NCBI GenBank assembly: GCA_937967755.1
Contig: CALBTA010000108.1
Coordinates: forward strand, 1 to 8,629
Reading direction: 5' to 3'
Length of the DNA stretch: 8,629 nucleotides
Source: an uncultured Planctomycetaceae bacterium
Lineage (GTDB): Bacteria > Planctomycetota > Planctomycetia > Pirellulales > Pirellulaceae
Part shown: one piece after another, positions 1-7,422 of the stretch
How positions within the stretch are numbered: the first letter of the stretch is position 1
How the letters are laid out: every line of letters starts with the position of its first letter
Translations under genes and position numbers: made by a program
The notes under the pieces: generated by a model
Database searches by the model: none
What the model was told of the DNA's origin: nothing
Seen by the model: the letters and a program-made list of their open reading frames with translations, nothing else

Positions 1-1917
1 CTCCATCTCGAAGCAGCGCAGTGCGTCGGGCTGCACCAGCAACGGCGCGCCGGCGAAGGCGGCTAGCGGCACCGCATCGCAGGCGTTGACCTGAACGACG
101 TGCTCATTGTCACCGGCCCGCACGCGCAACTCGGCCACGCCCGCTTCGCGGAGATCGACGATCACAGCGCTAATGATTTGTCCACCCAGCGATTTCATCG
201 CGGCGACGAACGCCGCGCACGGCGAAGGCACGACGCCTTCATCTCCAGCGAGAAAATCGTAAAGCTGCCAGGCGAAGTCGCAGTCGAGCGGGATTGGGAA
301 CCGCAGCGATCCGACCTGCTTCGTGTCGGTTCGTTGTGACACATAGGCCAGCGGCATCGTCCATTCCGTCGCGGATAGTAGTAGCAAATCGATTTCCACT
401 TCAAACGGCGAAGGGGCCGTCGGCGGGCCGTAGTCGCGATCAAAGTAGTGTTCGCGCAGTTTGATAAACCGGTCGAACTGATCGCGCGGCAGATCGTATT
501 GTTTCTCCACCTTGCCGTCGGCGACCTTTAGCACGCATAGATCCCAGCCTTCCGGGGCGATGCTGGGAACAATTCCTTTAGCGTTGCCGCTTCCTTGATG
601 GGCTTTGGCGGTTTCGCGCAGGTGATACCGCAAATGGGCTTCGACGTGCGGCGCGAAGTGTTCGTTGATCAGCAACCGCAGCGGTTCACGGTCAGCATCG
701 GCGAAGCTCAGTTCCAACTGGCTATCGCGGTCCGACTTGGGCGGATGCCAGCGGTAGCTGGCGATTTCTTGATACAGAATGTTTCGTTGGTTGTTCAGGT
801 TCAATCCGTCGGTGCCCAGCGCCAGGCGGCGTAGCGACACCAGCAATGCCGCGGCCGGAACGAGAAATGCGCAGCACAGCAGATGCAAAAATATCGCCGG
901 TTCTTCCGCCCCGGAAGGATCGGGTGGGTTCATAAAGAACATGGCCACCGCCCAGGCGAGCCCTCCCAACAACGGGATGGCGGCTGCCGTTGCGAAGACG
1001 ATCTTCACGGCCCGCGGTGGCCCGATGCCCACCCACAAGCGCGACTCGCCAATCGGGCTGGGTGCGTTCTCGACCACCGTACGCAGCGTAATCACCGCGG
1101 CGACGATTCCCAAGGGAATCATCTGCATGCCCCACACCAGCGCGATCATCGCCACCCCTTTGCCGACGGCCGCGGCGGGCGATGGCGGCGGACCGCTCGA
1201 CGGCATCAGCGCCCCGGCTGTGCCGGTCATCAGCACCACGACCGCGATGAGAACCCATGTCACGGCATCCAGTTCGCGCCACAGGTTCCACAGCGCCTGC
1301 ACCAAGAACGGCGGCCGGCGCGGAGGACGCCCATCGGCGAGCGGCGCTGCCGCCGGTTCACGTCGGGGCGGAAGCGGCTGTTTCTCTTCGGGCTCCGGCA
1401 GTGGCATTTTTTCAGGGGAAGACACTGCCGCCGTCGTCGAAGCGTAAGGAACGTTCGGCTCAATCGCTTGCCGCTGATCGTTCAGCAGCCAAAGGGCGCG
1501 AAGCCCCATCGCGACGGCTCCTAGCAACCCGCCGACTATTAGCCCAGGCACCCCGCAAATAGCCGAACAAAGCACCGAGACGATTGCTTCGCTGACGGCT
1601 TGCGTCGGCGACGATGCCGCCAGGTCGGGGTTGTCGGCCTGTGCGGCTAAGATCGTCACCAGCCCGCCGAGCGCACTGCCGAACCAGCCCCCTACCGCTC
1701 CGCCGAGAACGGGCAGCGGCGACACCACTTTTTCCCGCCGGCAATAATAGAGGCTGCCCCAAACACCGAAGGCACCACCGATCACGTAGCCGCTGAAATA
1801 GAGCAGCAACGCTTCAATGCCCAGCGCCGTTCCCAACAACACGATGGCAACGATGATCACCGCCGCCGCCAGCGCCGGCCAAAGCAACTTGCCGATTCTT
1901 TGCAGGGTTTCCAACAA
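1..1917 (-). CDS. Polytopic membrane protein with C-terminal DUF151/BFN-like domain (partial)
   Basis: A reading frame of 639 codons runs without a stop from 1917 to the window edge, so the C-terminus is missing. It has no ATG near its start; an in-frame TGA lies upstream. The best start is TTG at 1917 (or the adjacent TTG at 1914), with AAGG six bases before it. Hydrophobic segments lie at about residues 13-33, 36-58, 68-92 and 112-143. A Pro-rich charged linker (150-204) follows, then more segments at 219-238, 255-278, 304-327 and 341-362. Residues 363-420 (LALGTDGLNL, ILYQEIASYRW) faintly recall a bacterial PH-like fold. Residues 505-639 follow the DUF151 bifunctional-nuclease pattern: a VIVDL strand, then NACDAVPLAAFAGAPLLV in place of the usual RPSDAIALA-GAPI. 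The family's key motifs are altered, so nuclease activity is doubtful. Membrane location is well supported; function is unknown. It may be transcribed with the upstream operon or separately. Confidence 0.8.
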   Translation of the reverse strand, partial: MLETLQRIGKLLWPALAAAVIIVAIVLLGTALGIEALLLYFSGYVIGGAFGVWGSLYYCRREKVVSPLPVLGGAVGGWFGSALGGLVTILAAQADNPDLAASSPTQAVSEAIVSVLCSAICGVPGLIVGGLLGAVAMGLRALWLLNDQRQAIEPNVPYASTTAAVSSPEKMPLPEPEEKQPLPPRREPAAAPLADGRPPRRPPFLVQALWNLWRELDAVTWVLIAVVVLMTGTAGALMPSSGPPPSPAAAVGKGVAMIALVWGMQMIPLGIVAAVITLRTVVENAPSPIGESRLWVGIGPPRAVKIVFATAAAIPLLGGLAWAVAMFFMNPPDPSGAEEPAIFLHLLCCAFLVPAAALLVSLRRLALGTDGLNLNNQRNILYQEIASYRWHPPKSDRDSQLELSFADADREPLRLLINEHFAPHVEAHLRYHLRETAKAHQGSGNAKGIVPSIAPEGWDLCVLKVADGKVEKQYDLPRDQFDRFIKLREHYFDRDYGPPTAPSPFEVEIDLLLLSATEWTMPLAYVSQRTDTKQVGSLRFPIPLDCDFAWQLYDFLAGDEGVVPSPCAAFVAAMKSLGGQIISAVIVDLREAGVAELRVRAGDNEHVVQVNACDAVPLAAFAGAPLLVQPDALRCFEME

Positions 1918-1923
1918 GTGACG

Positions 1924-1927
1924 CCTT
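1924..1927 (-). promoter_or_regulatory. Shine-Dalgarno site deciding the TTG start
   Basis: The minus strand reads AAGG, then six bases, then TTG TTG GAA. No ATG or GTG start lies between the upstream in-frame stop and this site. The motif is therefore the main support for initiation at TTG 1917; the second TTG would have nine-base spacing. Confidence 0.5.
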
Positions 1928-1933
1928 GTGGAT

Positions 1934-1997
1934 ACGACGGTCTGCCAAGGCCGTCGAGTTCACGCTTGCCTTTCCGACAGCCTCGGAAGACCGTCGT
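1934..1997. repeat. Inverted pair of REP-like hairpins
   Basis: Two 23-base units, 1934-1956 and 1975-1997, face each other across an 18-base spacer. Each begins, on its own strand, with ACGACGGTCT and ends with GTCG, and the units match at most positions. Each can fold alone: nine base pairs (one or two G-T wobbles) closing a four-base loop, GCCA in the first and TCCG in the second. The two units can also pair with each other to form one long hairpin. They sit in the 122-bp gap between two same-strand genes. The arrangement resembles a bacterial REP pair (BIME). It could end or attenuate transcription or protect the upstream mRNA, but there is no T-run for classical intrinsic termination. 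Only one pair is present in this window, so the repeat family is inferred. Confidence 0.6.
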
Positions 1998-2039
1998 ACA
2001 TTCAGCGCGATTGTCCCACAAAGGCGCGCGCGAAAACAG

Positions 2040-3911
2040 CTACTCGACTTCCGGCGGGCTGGGTGGCGTGGTGCGCGGATCGCTTTCAGGCTCCGGCTGG
2101 TCAACGTCGGAAACGGTGGGCGGGGATGGGTCCGTGTTGCGCGGGTCAGAACTTGTGGAATCGCTGGGCGCTTCATCATCGCCCGGCACGGTCGGCGGGG
2201 AGACTTCGGCGTTGCGCGGGTTGGTGGGGTCGTTGGCGGCGCGCTCTTCTTCCAGCTTGATGCGCCGCAGCGCCTCGCGGCGTACCGCCCACCGCTTGGC
2301 AAGTTCGGCGGCATCGCCCCGCCGCTGGCCGAGGGCGTCGAAGATTTCCAGGATAATCCGCAGGTCGAAATCTTCGGGCAAATCTTCTTCCAACTGCCCC
2401 AGCACCGTGCGATAGTCGTCGATGTGCACCAGCAAATCTTCCGTCTCCGGGTTGTCGAGCATCACGGGATATCGCTCGAACACCGAAGCAAAATTCTTGA
2501 ACGCGCTTTCGTAAAGCTGCTTCGCACCCGGCTTTTTCTCATCGGTGATGGGGTCGGTGTATTCGGTCAGCACCGCCTGTTCGTAAAGTTTGGCGGCCTC
2601 GTGAACGTCGCGCCGGGCGTTGATCATCTCCTCGGTCTGTTCGGCGTCGCAACGGGTCGCCCAGTATTGGTAATTGACGATGCTGCGGTAGCTGTCGATG
2701 AAACCGATCCGCCGGTTCAACGCACTGAGCTGAACACCCAGCCGCAGACCCTTGTCCTTAATCTCTTGCGGAGCACGTTCAATCACCTCTTCGTGCTTCA
2801 CCTCAAGACGTTTTTCCACGCTGTAGGCGATACCGACTTGCTCATCGTTCCGCTCGTCCGCCGGTAAGTCGTACGCTTCGCGTTCCTTGTCGGTCAACGC
2901 GTCGTATTTTTCCTGACGCAGTTCTTCGCGCAACGCTTCGAAGTCGGGAAACATCGCCTCGATCTGTTCGATCAGGTCGTCACGCTCTTTCTCCCGTTCA
3001 TCCATAGCCGCAAGCTGAATGTACAACCCGTCGACGGAAGTTTCGATCTGCCGCCGGCCATAGTCCTCGGTCCACTCGCGGCCCGCTTCTTTCCACGAAT
3101 CGGTGGCGTAATTGCTGAACTCACCTTCCTCAACGATCGTCTCGGAATAGTTGATTGACTGCATCGTCGGTTCGGAAAAGAACAGCACCGGGCTTTGCCC
3201 CCACCGCTTGCTTCCCTTGGGGCTTTCGGCCAGGGCGATTGCTCGCAGGAAGAATTCGCGGCCGACCAACCAGTTGTCGATATCACCTTGAAAATCTTGA
3301 ACGGGCCGCATGTCCTCAAACGGCAACTGCTCGTGGAACATGTCGTCTTTTTTGAACAGCCGGCGGAACTGTTGCCGCTCGTCGCTACGGCCGATCTTAT
3401 GCCCGAACACCCAACCGAGTTGCCATTGCAGGCGGACGTCGTTTTGGTTGAACCGCGTTCCTTCAATCAGGTAGTCGATCCCTTTCTTCACCCAGTGGTA
3501 GCGGTATTCATAGTCGTCGAACTCGACCGAAACGTTATACGACTGGTTCCAAGCTTGGAAGATCCACACTTGTATGAAGTGCGGTTGCAACTTGCTGATC
3601 TGTCGCAGCACGGCGGCGAACTGGTCCCAGTTTTCTTTCTTCTTGTGTTCGTTCGCCTGCTGCCAGAGGATTGTCGTCGCCACGCCCCGCATGCCCAGGG
3701 TCGCCAGCTTCATCGTCTCGCTGGTAGGATCGACTTCGCCCAAGCTCGATTGCGAGAGGTTGTTGTCGCGGCGCATCCGGTCGAGCATTCCGCCCGGGTA
3801 TTCGCGGACGTTGTAGCCCGACGGCTGGCTGAGGTAGCTGAGCGGAATCAGCAGCACGGCGATGATGGAGATGTAAACGATCTTGCGAATGAACGCCGCT
3901 TTGCGTGTCAT
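2040..3911 (-). CDS. Membrane-anchored TPR-like protein of ABC operon
   Basis: The product is 623 residues. The ATG at 3911 overlaps the permease stop as ATGA and has GAGAGG seven bases upstream; this is preferred over a longer in-frame extension that would overlap the permease by over 500 bases. Residues 1-10 are basic and 11-28 are a hydrophobic segment with no lipobox, so an N-terminal membrane anchor is likely. The rest is soluble and predicted outside the cytoplasm. Segments at about 95-128 (NWDQFAAVLRQISKLQPHF), 136-170 and 435-482 have the helix-turn-helix spacing of TPR repeats, with many Trp and Tyr. Residues 303-380 are highly charged and probably helical. The last 60 residues are a Pro/Asp/Ser-rich tail with a threefold repeat, probably disordered. 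I recognise no enzyme motif. The operon position suggests an accessory or scaffold protein for the ABC complex; that role is inferred. Confidence 0.88.
   Translation of the reverse strand: MTRKAAFIRKIVYISIIAVLLIPLSYLSQPSGYNVREYPGGMLDRMRRDNNLSQSSLGEVDPTSETMKLATLGMRGVATTILWQQANEHKKKENWDQFAAVLRQISKLQPHFIQVWIFQAWNQSYNVSVEFDDYEYRYHWVKKGIDYLIEGTRFNQNDVRLQWQLGWVFGHKIGRSDERQQFRRLFKKDDMFHEQLPFEDMRPVQDFQGDIDNWLVGREFFLRAIALAESPKGSKRWGQSPVLFFSEPTMQSINYSETIVEEGEFSNYATDSWKEAGREWTEDYGRRQIETSVDGLYIQLAAMDEREKERDDLIEQIEAMFPDFEALREELRQEKYDALTDKEREAYDLPADERNDEQVGIAYSVEKRLEVKHEEVIERAPQEIKDKGLRLGVQLSALNRRIGFIDSYRSIVNYQYWATRCDAEQTEEMINARRDVHEAAKLYEQAVLTEYTDPITDEKKPGAKQLYESAFKNFASVFERYPVMLDNPETEDLLVHIDDYRTVLGQLEEDLPEDFDLRIILEIFDALGQRRGDAAELAKRWAVRREALRRIKLEEERAANDPTNPRNAEVSPPTVPGDDEAPSDSTSSDPRNTDPSPPTVSDVDQPEPESDPRTTPPSPPEVE
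2043..2222 (-). repeat. Threefold Pro-rich repeat in C-terminal tail
   Basis: The final 60 codons of the TPR-like gene encode three imperfect copies of a 12-residue unit: NPRNAEVSPPTV (residue 564), DPRNTDPSPPTV (589) and DPRTTPPSPPEV (611). Acidic Ser/Pro-rich linkers of 13 and 10 residues separate them. The underlying DNA repeats CCGCGCAAC or CCGCGCACC, which suggests internal duplication. The segment is probably disordered and may bind a partner or span the cell envelope. Confidence 0.75.
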
Positions 3912-6124
3912 GCCGCCACCTCTCGCGATTTGAATACCATGTACCCCAGCGCCGCCACCACCAGGAAATAGGCCAGCGTCGTCAGCATGTGCTGGGTCAT
4001 CAGTTCCGGTGGAATGTTGTACCCTTCGGCGACGAACGAAGAGGTTTGCAAATTGCCGTAGTCGGGCATCAGGTAGCTGAACAGGGTCATGATGCCGAGC
4101 ATGATGCTGTCCATGCCGTAGACCGCCGTAGTCGACGCCCCCTCGCCCAGATCGCTGACCGTGTTCTTCTGGTAAAACAGGCGAATCATCGACTCCAGCG
4201 GGCCACCCCCTTCCAATTCGCCGGAGGTCACGTCGCTGATGAATTGGGCGAAGTATCCGGTGACGTAGCTCATTGCCGTGGCCAGCATGGCGACCGGCCC
4301 GCTCAGGAACGTGCTGAAAAGTACACCGAAACAAATAACCAGTACCATCTGAAACCAGATCGTGCAGTACCCCTTCGCGAAGTTCACAAAGAAATAGTTG
4401 TTGCCCGTCCAGACGTAAACATCGGGCTTGGCCGCGCCGAAGTACTGCGCCCGGTCTTCGCATTGAATGCGCACGATCAGCCGGCCGTCGTGGGCGAAGT
4501 CTTCAAACAAGTTTAAATCAGGCTGCAGCGACCCGGCCCCGCCCTTGTCGCGGGCGTCGATCTTGTACGGAATGTGTTTGCGGTCGGCGGTGAACTCTTG
4601 GGCGTAAAAAATTTGCGGCTCGCTGACCAGCGGTTGTTTGCCGGCTTTGACGTCTTCCTCGCTGAGGGCTTCGATCACCTGAATGCGGCCGAGGATGCCC
4701 TTCTCGATATCGCCCTTGTAAGTGCGGAAGACCCGCAGCGTCAGGTCCAGCGGCACGCCCTCTTCAAACTCCGGGTTGTCGGGCGAGAAGCGGTCGGGAG
4801 TGATGTTTTCAAACGTCCAAATCGCCGCCGCGCCGGTTCCCCCTTCGATGTAGCTGCGGTAGGTCCACTCGTTGCCGACGTTCACCCCTTTGTCGGTCGG
4901 CAGCCCCGCCCGATCGAGAAAACTGAGCCGGCCGTACTGGGGCATGCGGGCACGCAGTTGATCGATCGGCGGGCCGATAACGAACCGGGCGATTGCGACG
5001 TCGTTCACGATCGCCTGGGCCTGGCACAGTTTGTCGATCGTCGCGTCCAGCTTCTTGGCTTCGGCCGCGGTTTGTACATCTTCCATCGTGCTGGCCAAAT
5101 CGCGGTAAAGCTGTTTGGCCTCGCCTTGCGATCTGCCGGCCGCGGTCTGGCTTTCCCCCACCAAACGGCTGGAAGTTTCAATCACCCTGCGGAATATCTG
5201 GCGGCTGTAGGCCGGATCGATGTCGCCTTCGGTCGCTTCCTGAGCGCGGCGCAGCGTGCGGGCGCTCTCAGTGATGTCGGCGATTGGCTTTGACAACCCG
5301 TTGACGTTGAAGATTTGGTGCCGATGCCCTTTTTGGACATCGGTATACCCTGTGCCGTCAGGGTTGATGTACGCGGTGTGGCGGTGATAGTCCGATTCGC
5401 TCGTCAGCCCGCTCCAACCGTGGTGGCCGTCTTCGTCTTCAATCGTCGGGTCTTCCGTCAATTCCGGAATGCCTTCGTTGTCTGCCGCCAGCCGATGCGA
5501 ATGCGACAGCCCCCGCCAAACGAAGATGTAGCTTGAGATGCACATGATCGCCAGGATCAACGTGCCGATCAGCGTGAAGCCGATCATCCTTCCCAAAATT
5601 ACTTCGCCCAGCCGCACCGGTTTGGTGACGACCGTGTAGATGGTGCGGTTCTTGATGTCGTTGGGCAAACTGAACGAACTGAGGAACAGTGCCAGGATCA
5701 GCACTAGCAGATTCGTCCACCCCAGCACGACACCCATGTAGAGTTGCGCGGGCTTGTCGGTTTTGACATCTAAATACCAACTGGCGAACAGCATCACGAA
5801 CACAAACACGCCAAAAGCGACCAGAACCCGCATGCGGATCGCCTCTTGAAACGCCAGCCAGGTCATGGCGAAGATGCGGCGCGGCGAAATGCTGGCCAGA
5901 TCGGTCCAGGCGATGCGAAGCATTCTTCCCACACGCAGGAACCCCTCGCCCGGCCCGTACTGCATCGCGAACGCCAGGTAGGCGACGAACAGAACGACCA
6001 CCACCAGCGCGACCAGCACCAGTGCAAACGCCCACAAGACACCAAAGTGACCGGGCGTACTCCCCGAAGCGGGCACACCGAACAACCATTGCGAAAGCGT
6101 TAAGACTTCTTGTTCAAGCGTCAT
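3908..6124 (-). CDS. ABC-2-type transporter permease with large extracytoplasmic insert
   Basis: The product is 738 residues, about twice the size of a usual ABC-2 permease. Membrane segments are seen at about 29-53, 98-116, 131-152 and 178-203, then near 589-605, 609-627, 672-686 and 712-731. The stretch [20 protein letters not shown] (153-172) matches the cytoplasmic loop typical of NosY-like and ABC-2 permeases, and the protein ends FKSREVAA as many of these do. Between segments four and five lies an insert of about 385 residues (204-588). It holds a His-rich stretch (208-269), a likely helical or coiled-coil part (286-375), and a part with beta-like character (415-580). The ATG at 6124 overlaps the ATPase stop as ATGA. 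No good ribosome-binding site is close (AAGG is 15 bases away), so it probably depends on coupled re-initiation. Class assignment is firm; substrate is unknown. Confidence 0.9.
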   Translation of the reverse strand: MTLEQEVLTLSQWLFGVPASGSTPGHFGVLWAFALVLVALVVVVLFVAYLAFAMQYGPGEGFLRVGRMLRIAWTDLASISPRRIFAMTWLAFQEAIRMRVLVAFGVFVFVMLFASWYLDVKTDKPAQLYMGVVLGWTNLLVLILALFLSSFSLPNDIKNRTIYTVVTKPVRLGEVILGRMIGFTLIGTLILAIMCISSYIFVWRGLSHSHRLAADNEGIPELTEDPTIEDEDGHHGWSGLTSESDYHRHTAYINPDGTGYTDVQKGHRHQIFNVNGLSKPIADITESARTLRRAQEATEGDIDPAYSRQIFRRVIETSSRLVGESQTAAGRSQGEAKQLYRDLASTMEDVQTAAEAKKLDATIDKLCQAQAIVNDVAIARFVIGPPIDQLRARMPQYGRLSFLDRAGLPTDKGVNVGNEWTYRSYIEGGTGAAAIWTFENITPDRFSPDNPEFEEGVPLDLTLRVFRTYKGDIEKGILGRIQVIEALSEEDVKAGKQPLVSEPQIFYAQEFTADRKHIPYKIDARDKGGAGSLQPDLNLFEDFAHDGRLIVRIQCEDRAQYFGAAKPDVYVWTGNNYFFVNFAKGYCTIWFQMVLVICFGVLFSTFLSGPVAMLATAMSYVTGYFAQFISDVTSGELEGGGPLESMIRLFYQKNTVSDLGEGASTTAVYGMDSIMLGIMTLFSYLMPDYGNLQTSSFVAEGYNIPPELMTQHMLTTLAYFLVVAALGYMVFKSREVAA
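3919..3924 (-). promoter_or_regulatory. Shine-Dalgarno site for TPR-like gene
   Basis: GAGAGG on the minus strand lies seven bases before the ATG at 3911, inside the end of the permease gene. It supports this start over an in-frame upstream extension and gives the third gene its own ribosome entry in addition to coupling. Confidence 0.6.
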
Positions 6125-7068
6125 TTGGTATACGGATTGCCTTCTCGCTTCACCTTGGCGCGGCGGCCGGGTCGGGCTTCGCTCTCGCGGACGATGTTCA
6201 GGAACAGCTCTTCCAGCGTGGTGGTTGGGTTTTCCATCGACAGCAACTCGCCGCCGTGCCGGCTGATGACTTCGCGAAGCTCGGCTTGGGCTTCGTCACT
6301 GAGGCCCTTGGCTTGCATTTGGGTGACATCTTGCACCTGCAGTAAGCTGTCGACCCGGCCGAGTTCTTTCAGTTCGCCTTGGTAAAGAATCGCGATGCGG
6401 TCGCAAACATCCTGGACGTCGGCCAACAAGTGGGAACACATGACAACCGTTTTGCCCTTGCTGCGCAGATCAAGGATCAGATCCTTCATTTCGCGCGTGC
6501 CGATCGGATCAAGGCCGGTCGTCGGTTCGTCGAGCAGGATTAGCTCCGGGTCGTTGATCAACGCTTGGGCCAAACCGATCCGGCGGGTCATGCCTTTGGA
6601 ATATTCTTTCAACTGCCGGCGCTTCGCCCAATCGAGCCCGACCATGGAAATCAACTCTTTCACCCGGTCGCGACGGGTGGATGCCGGCATGTCGAACAGC
6701 CGGCCGTAAAAGTCGAGCGTCTCTTCGGCGTTGAGAAACTTGTACAGGTACGATTCTTCCGGCAGATATCCAATCCGTTCGTTCTTGCCGACGTCGGTTG
6801 CGTCGTTGCCGAAGACCAACGCCTCGCCGCTGGATGGAAACAGCAGCCCCAGCAACAGCTTCATGGTGGTCGTCTTGCCCGAGCCGTTGGGGCCAAGCAG
6901 CCCGAAAATCTCGCCTTGGTGAACCTGCAGGTCGAGGGCTTTCAGCGCGCGGACTTTCTGGCGGCCCCAAAAATCGCGGTACACCTTGCTCAGGCTGCGC
7001 GTCTCGATGACGACATCCTTGGCGGAACCTTGCGGTTGGGCCTTTTCCGGGGCGGCGGCAGCCGACAT
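6121..7068 (-). CDS. ABC transporter ATP-binding protein
   Basis: The product is 315 residues, a normal size for the ATPase of an ABC-2 system. It hydrolyses ATP on the cytoplasmic face to drive the permease encoded next. Visible motifs in order: Walker A GPNGSGKT (59-66); a Q-loop region YLPEESYLY (101-109) with Glu where many families have Gln, a common variant in ABC-2 ATPases; signature YSKGM (156-160) in place of LSGGQ; Walker B LILLDEP (176-182) with catalytic Glu181; D-loop GLDP (185-188); and switch His213 in CSHLL. Residues 240-315 form a C-terminal extension as in CcmA/NatA-type ATPases. The start at 7068 has GGAG five bases upstream. The stop overlaps the permease start (ATGA), so the two are coupled, and this is the first gene of the operon. 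Exporter or membrane-maintenance role is inferred; the substrate is unknown. Confidence 0.95.
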   Translation of the reverse strand: MSAAAAPEKAQPQGSAKDVVIETRSLSKVYRDFWGRQKVRALKALDLQVHQGEIFGLLGPNGSGKTTTMKLLLGLLFPSSGEALVFGNDATDVGKNERIGYLPEESYLYKFLNAEETLDFYGRLFDMPASTRRDRVKELISMVGLDWAKRRQLKEYSKGMTRRIGLAQALINDPELILLDEPTTGLDPIGTREMKDLILDLRSKGKTVVMCSHLLADVQDVCDRIAILYQGELKELGRVDSLLQVQDVTQMQAKGLSDEAQAELREVISRHGGELLSMENPTTTLEELFLNIVRESEARPGRRAKVKREGNPYTK

Positions 7069-7073
7069 AGACG

Positions 7074-7077
7074 CTCC
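7074..7077 (-). promoter_or_regulatory. Shine-Dalgarno site for ABC ATPase
   Basis: GGAG on the minus strand is five bases before the ATG at 7068. It fixes the start of the first gene in the operon. Confidence 0.65.
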
Positions 7078-7154
7078 AAATCAATATCCAACGGTGAACA
7101 GCAACCGAATTCCTCGCCGCCCTGGCAGAACCGCCCACGGCGAATTCAAAGATA

Positions 7155-7170
7155 GTAACGCTATCGTTAC
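7155..7170. promoter_or_regulatory. Operator-like inverted repeat GTAACG-N4-CGTTAC
   Basis: GTAACGCTATCGTTAC has perfect six-base arms and a four-base centre. It lies 87 bases upstream of the ABC operon start, next to the possible -10 TACTAT of the leftward promoter. A third half-site, GTTAC, occurs at 7194-7198. Symmetry of this size suits a dimeric helix-turn-helix regulator. No regulator gene is in the window, so the assignment is inferred from symmetry and position only. Confidence 0.35.
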
Positions 7171-7204
7171 GGCAGAGCGACGGCCCGGGTTCGGTTACAC
7201 CGGA

Positions 7205-7218
7205 TTTTCAGGTGAAAA
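7205..7218. promoter_or_regulatory. Short palindrome TTTTCA-GG-TGAAAA
   Basis: Six-base perfect arms flank a two-base centre in the divergent intergenic region. It is AT-rich within GC-rich DNA and could be a second protein-binding site. No further support is available. Confidence 0.2.
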
Positions 7219-7337
7219 GTGTTCCGAATGGGCGAATTGTTCCCGCATTTGGACTAACCCAGCCTGAAATTTTCGGAATGTAAGCTGTTGTTTAGCAACG
7301 GTTTGCGCAAATTCTCTCGGAAAAACTTCGGAGTGGG

Positions 7338-7365
7338 TTGACGATTGGGCCAGCTTCCATACACT
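7338..7365 (+). promoter_or_regulatory. Sigma-70-like promoter for prepilin-like gene
   Basis: TTGACG (7338-7343, five of six consensus bases) is followed after 16 bases by TACACT (7360-7365, four of six). Transcription would begin near 7372 and leave a leader of about 50 bases before the ATG at 7423. The spacing and position are good; the -10 is only moderate. Confidence 0.5.
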
Positions 7366-7409
7366 GGGCCTTGTTGATACCGATTCTCAATACCACTTCC
7401 CGCCCCAAT

Positions 7410-7413
7410 GAGG
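7410..7413 (+). promoter_or_regulatory. Shine-Dalgarno site deciding the prepilin-like start
   Basis: GAGG is nine bases before the ATG at 7423. The other in-frame ATG, at 7408, has only a C-rich stretch upstream and overlaps this motif, so the downstream start is preferred. Confidence 0.5.
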
Positions 7414-7422
7414 TCCCTCCTG

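Larger units (their letters stand above)
7069..7422. other. Divergent intergenic regulatory region
   Basis: These 354 bases lie between the start of the ABC operon (leftward) and the prepilin-like gene (rightward). I see no credible gene in them. They hold the two ribosome-binding sites, a GTAACG/CGTTAC inverted repeat, a TTTTCA/TGAAAA palindrome and a sigma-70-like promoter for the right-hand gene. No convincing -35/-10 pair was found for the leftward operon; TACTAT at 7154-7149 on the minus strand is a possible -10 without a matching -35. Confidence 0.7.

Noticed and set aside
722..1291. Minus-strand 189-codon open frame, plus overlapping plus-strand frames at 779-1524
   Set aside because: They are Arg/Gly/Ala-rich translations typical of GC-rich out-of-frame reading. 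The continuous membrane-protein frame on the minus strand explains this DNA.
1926..2867. Plus-strand 313-codon open frame
   Set aside because: It lies opposite the TPR-like gene and crosses the REP-like pair. No family features or ribosome-binding site were seen, so it is an antisense shadow.
3912..4463. N-terminal extension of the TPR-like protein by 184 residues
   Set aside because: It would overlap the permease by over 500 bases and precede a clear membrane anchor. The ATG at 3911 has a good ribosome-binding site and an ATGA overlap.
3195..5293. Several plus-strand open frames of 200-260 codons
   Set aside because: They are antisense to the TPR-like and permease genes, whose membrane segments, motifs and ATGA overlaps show the minus strand is coding.
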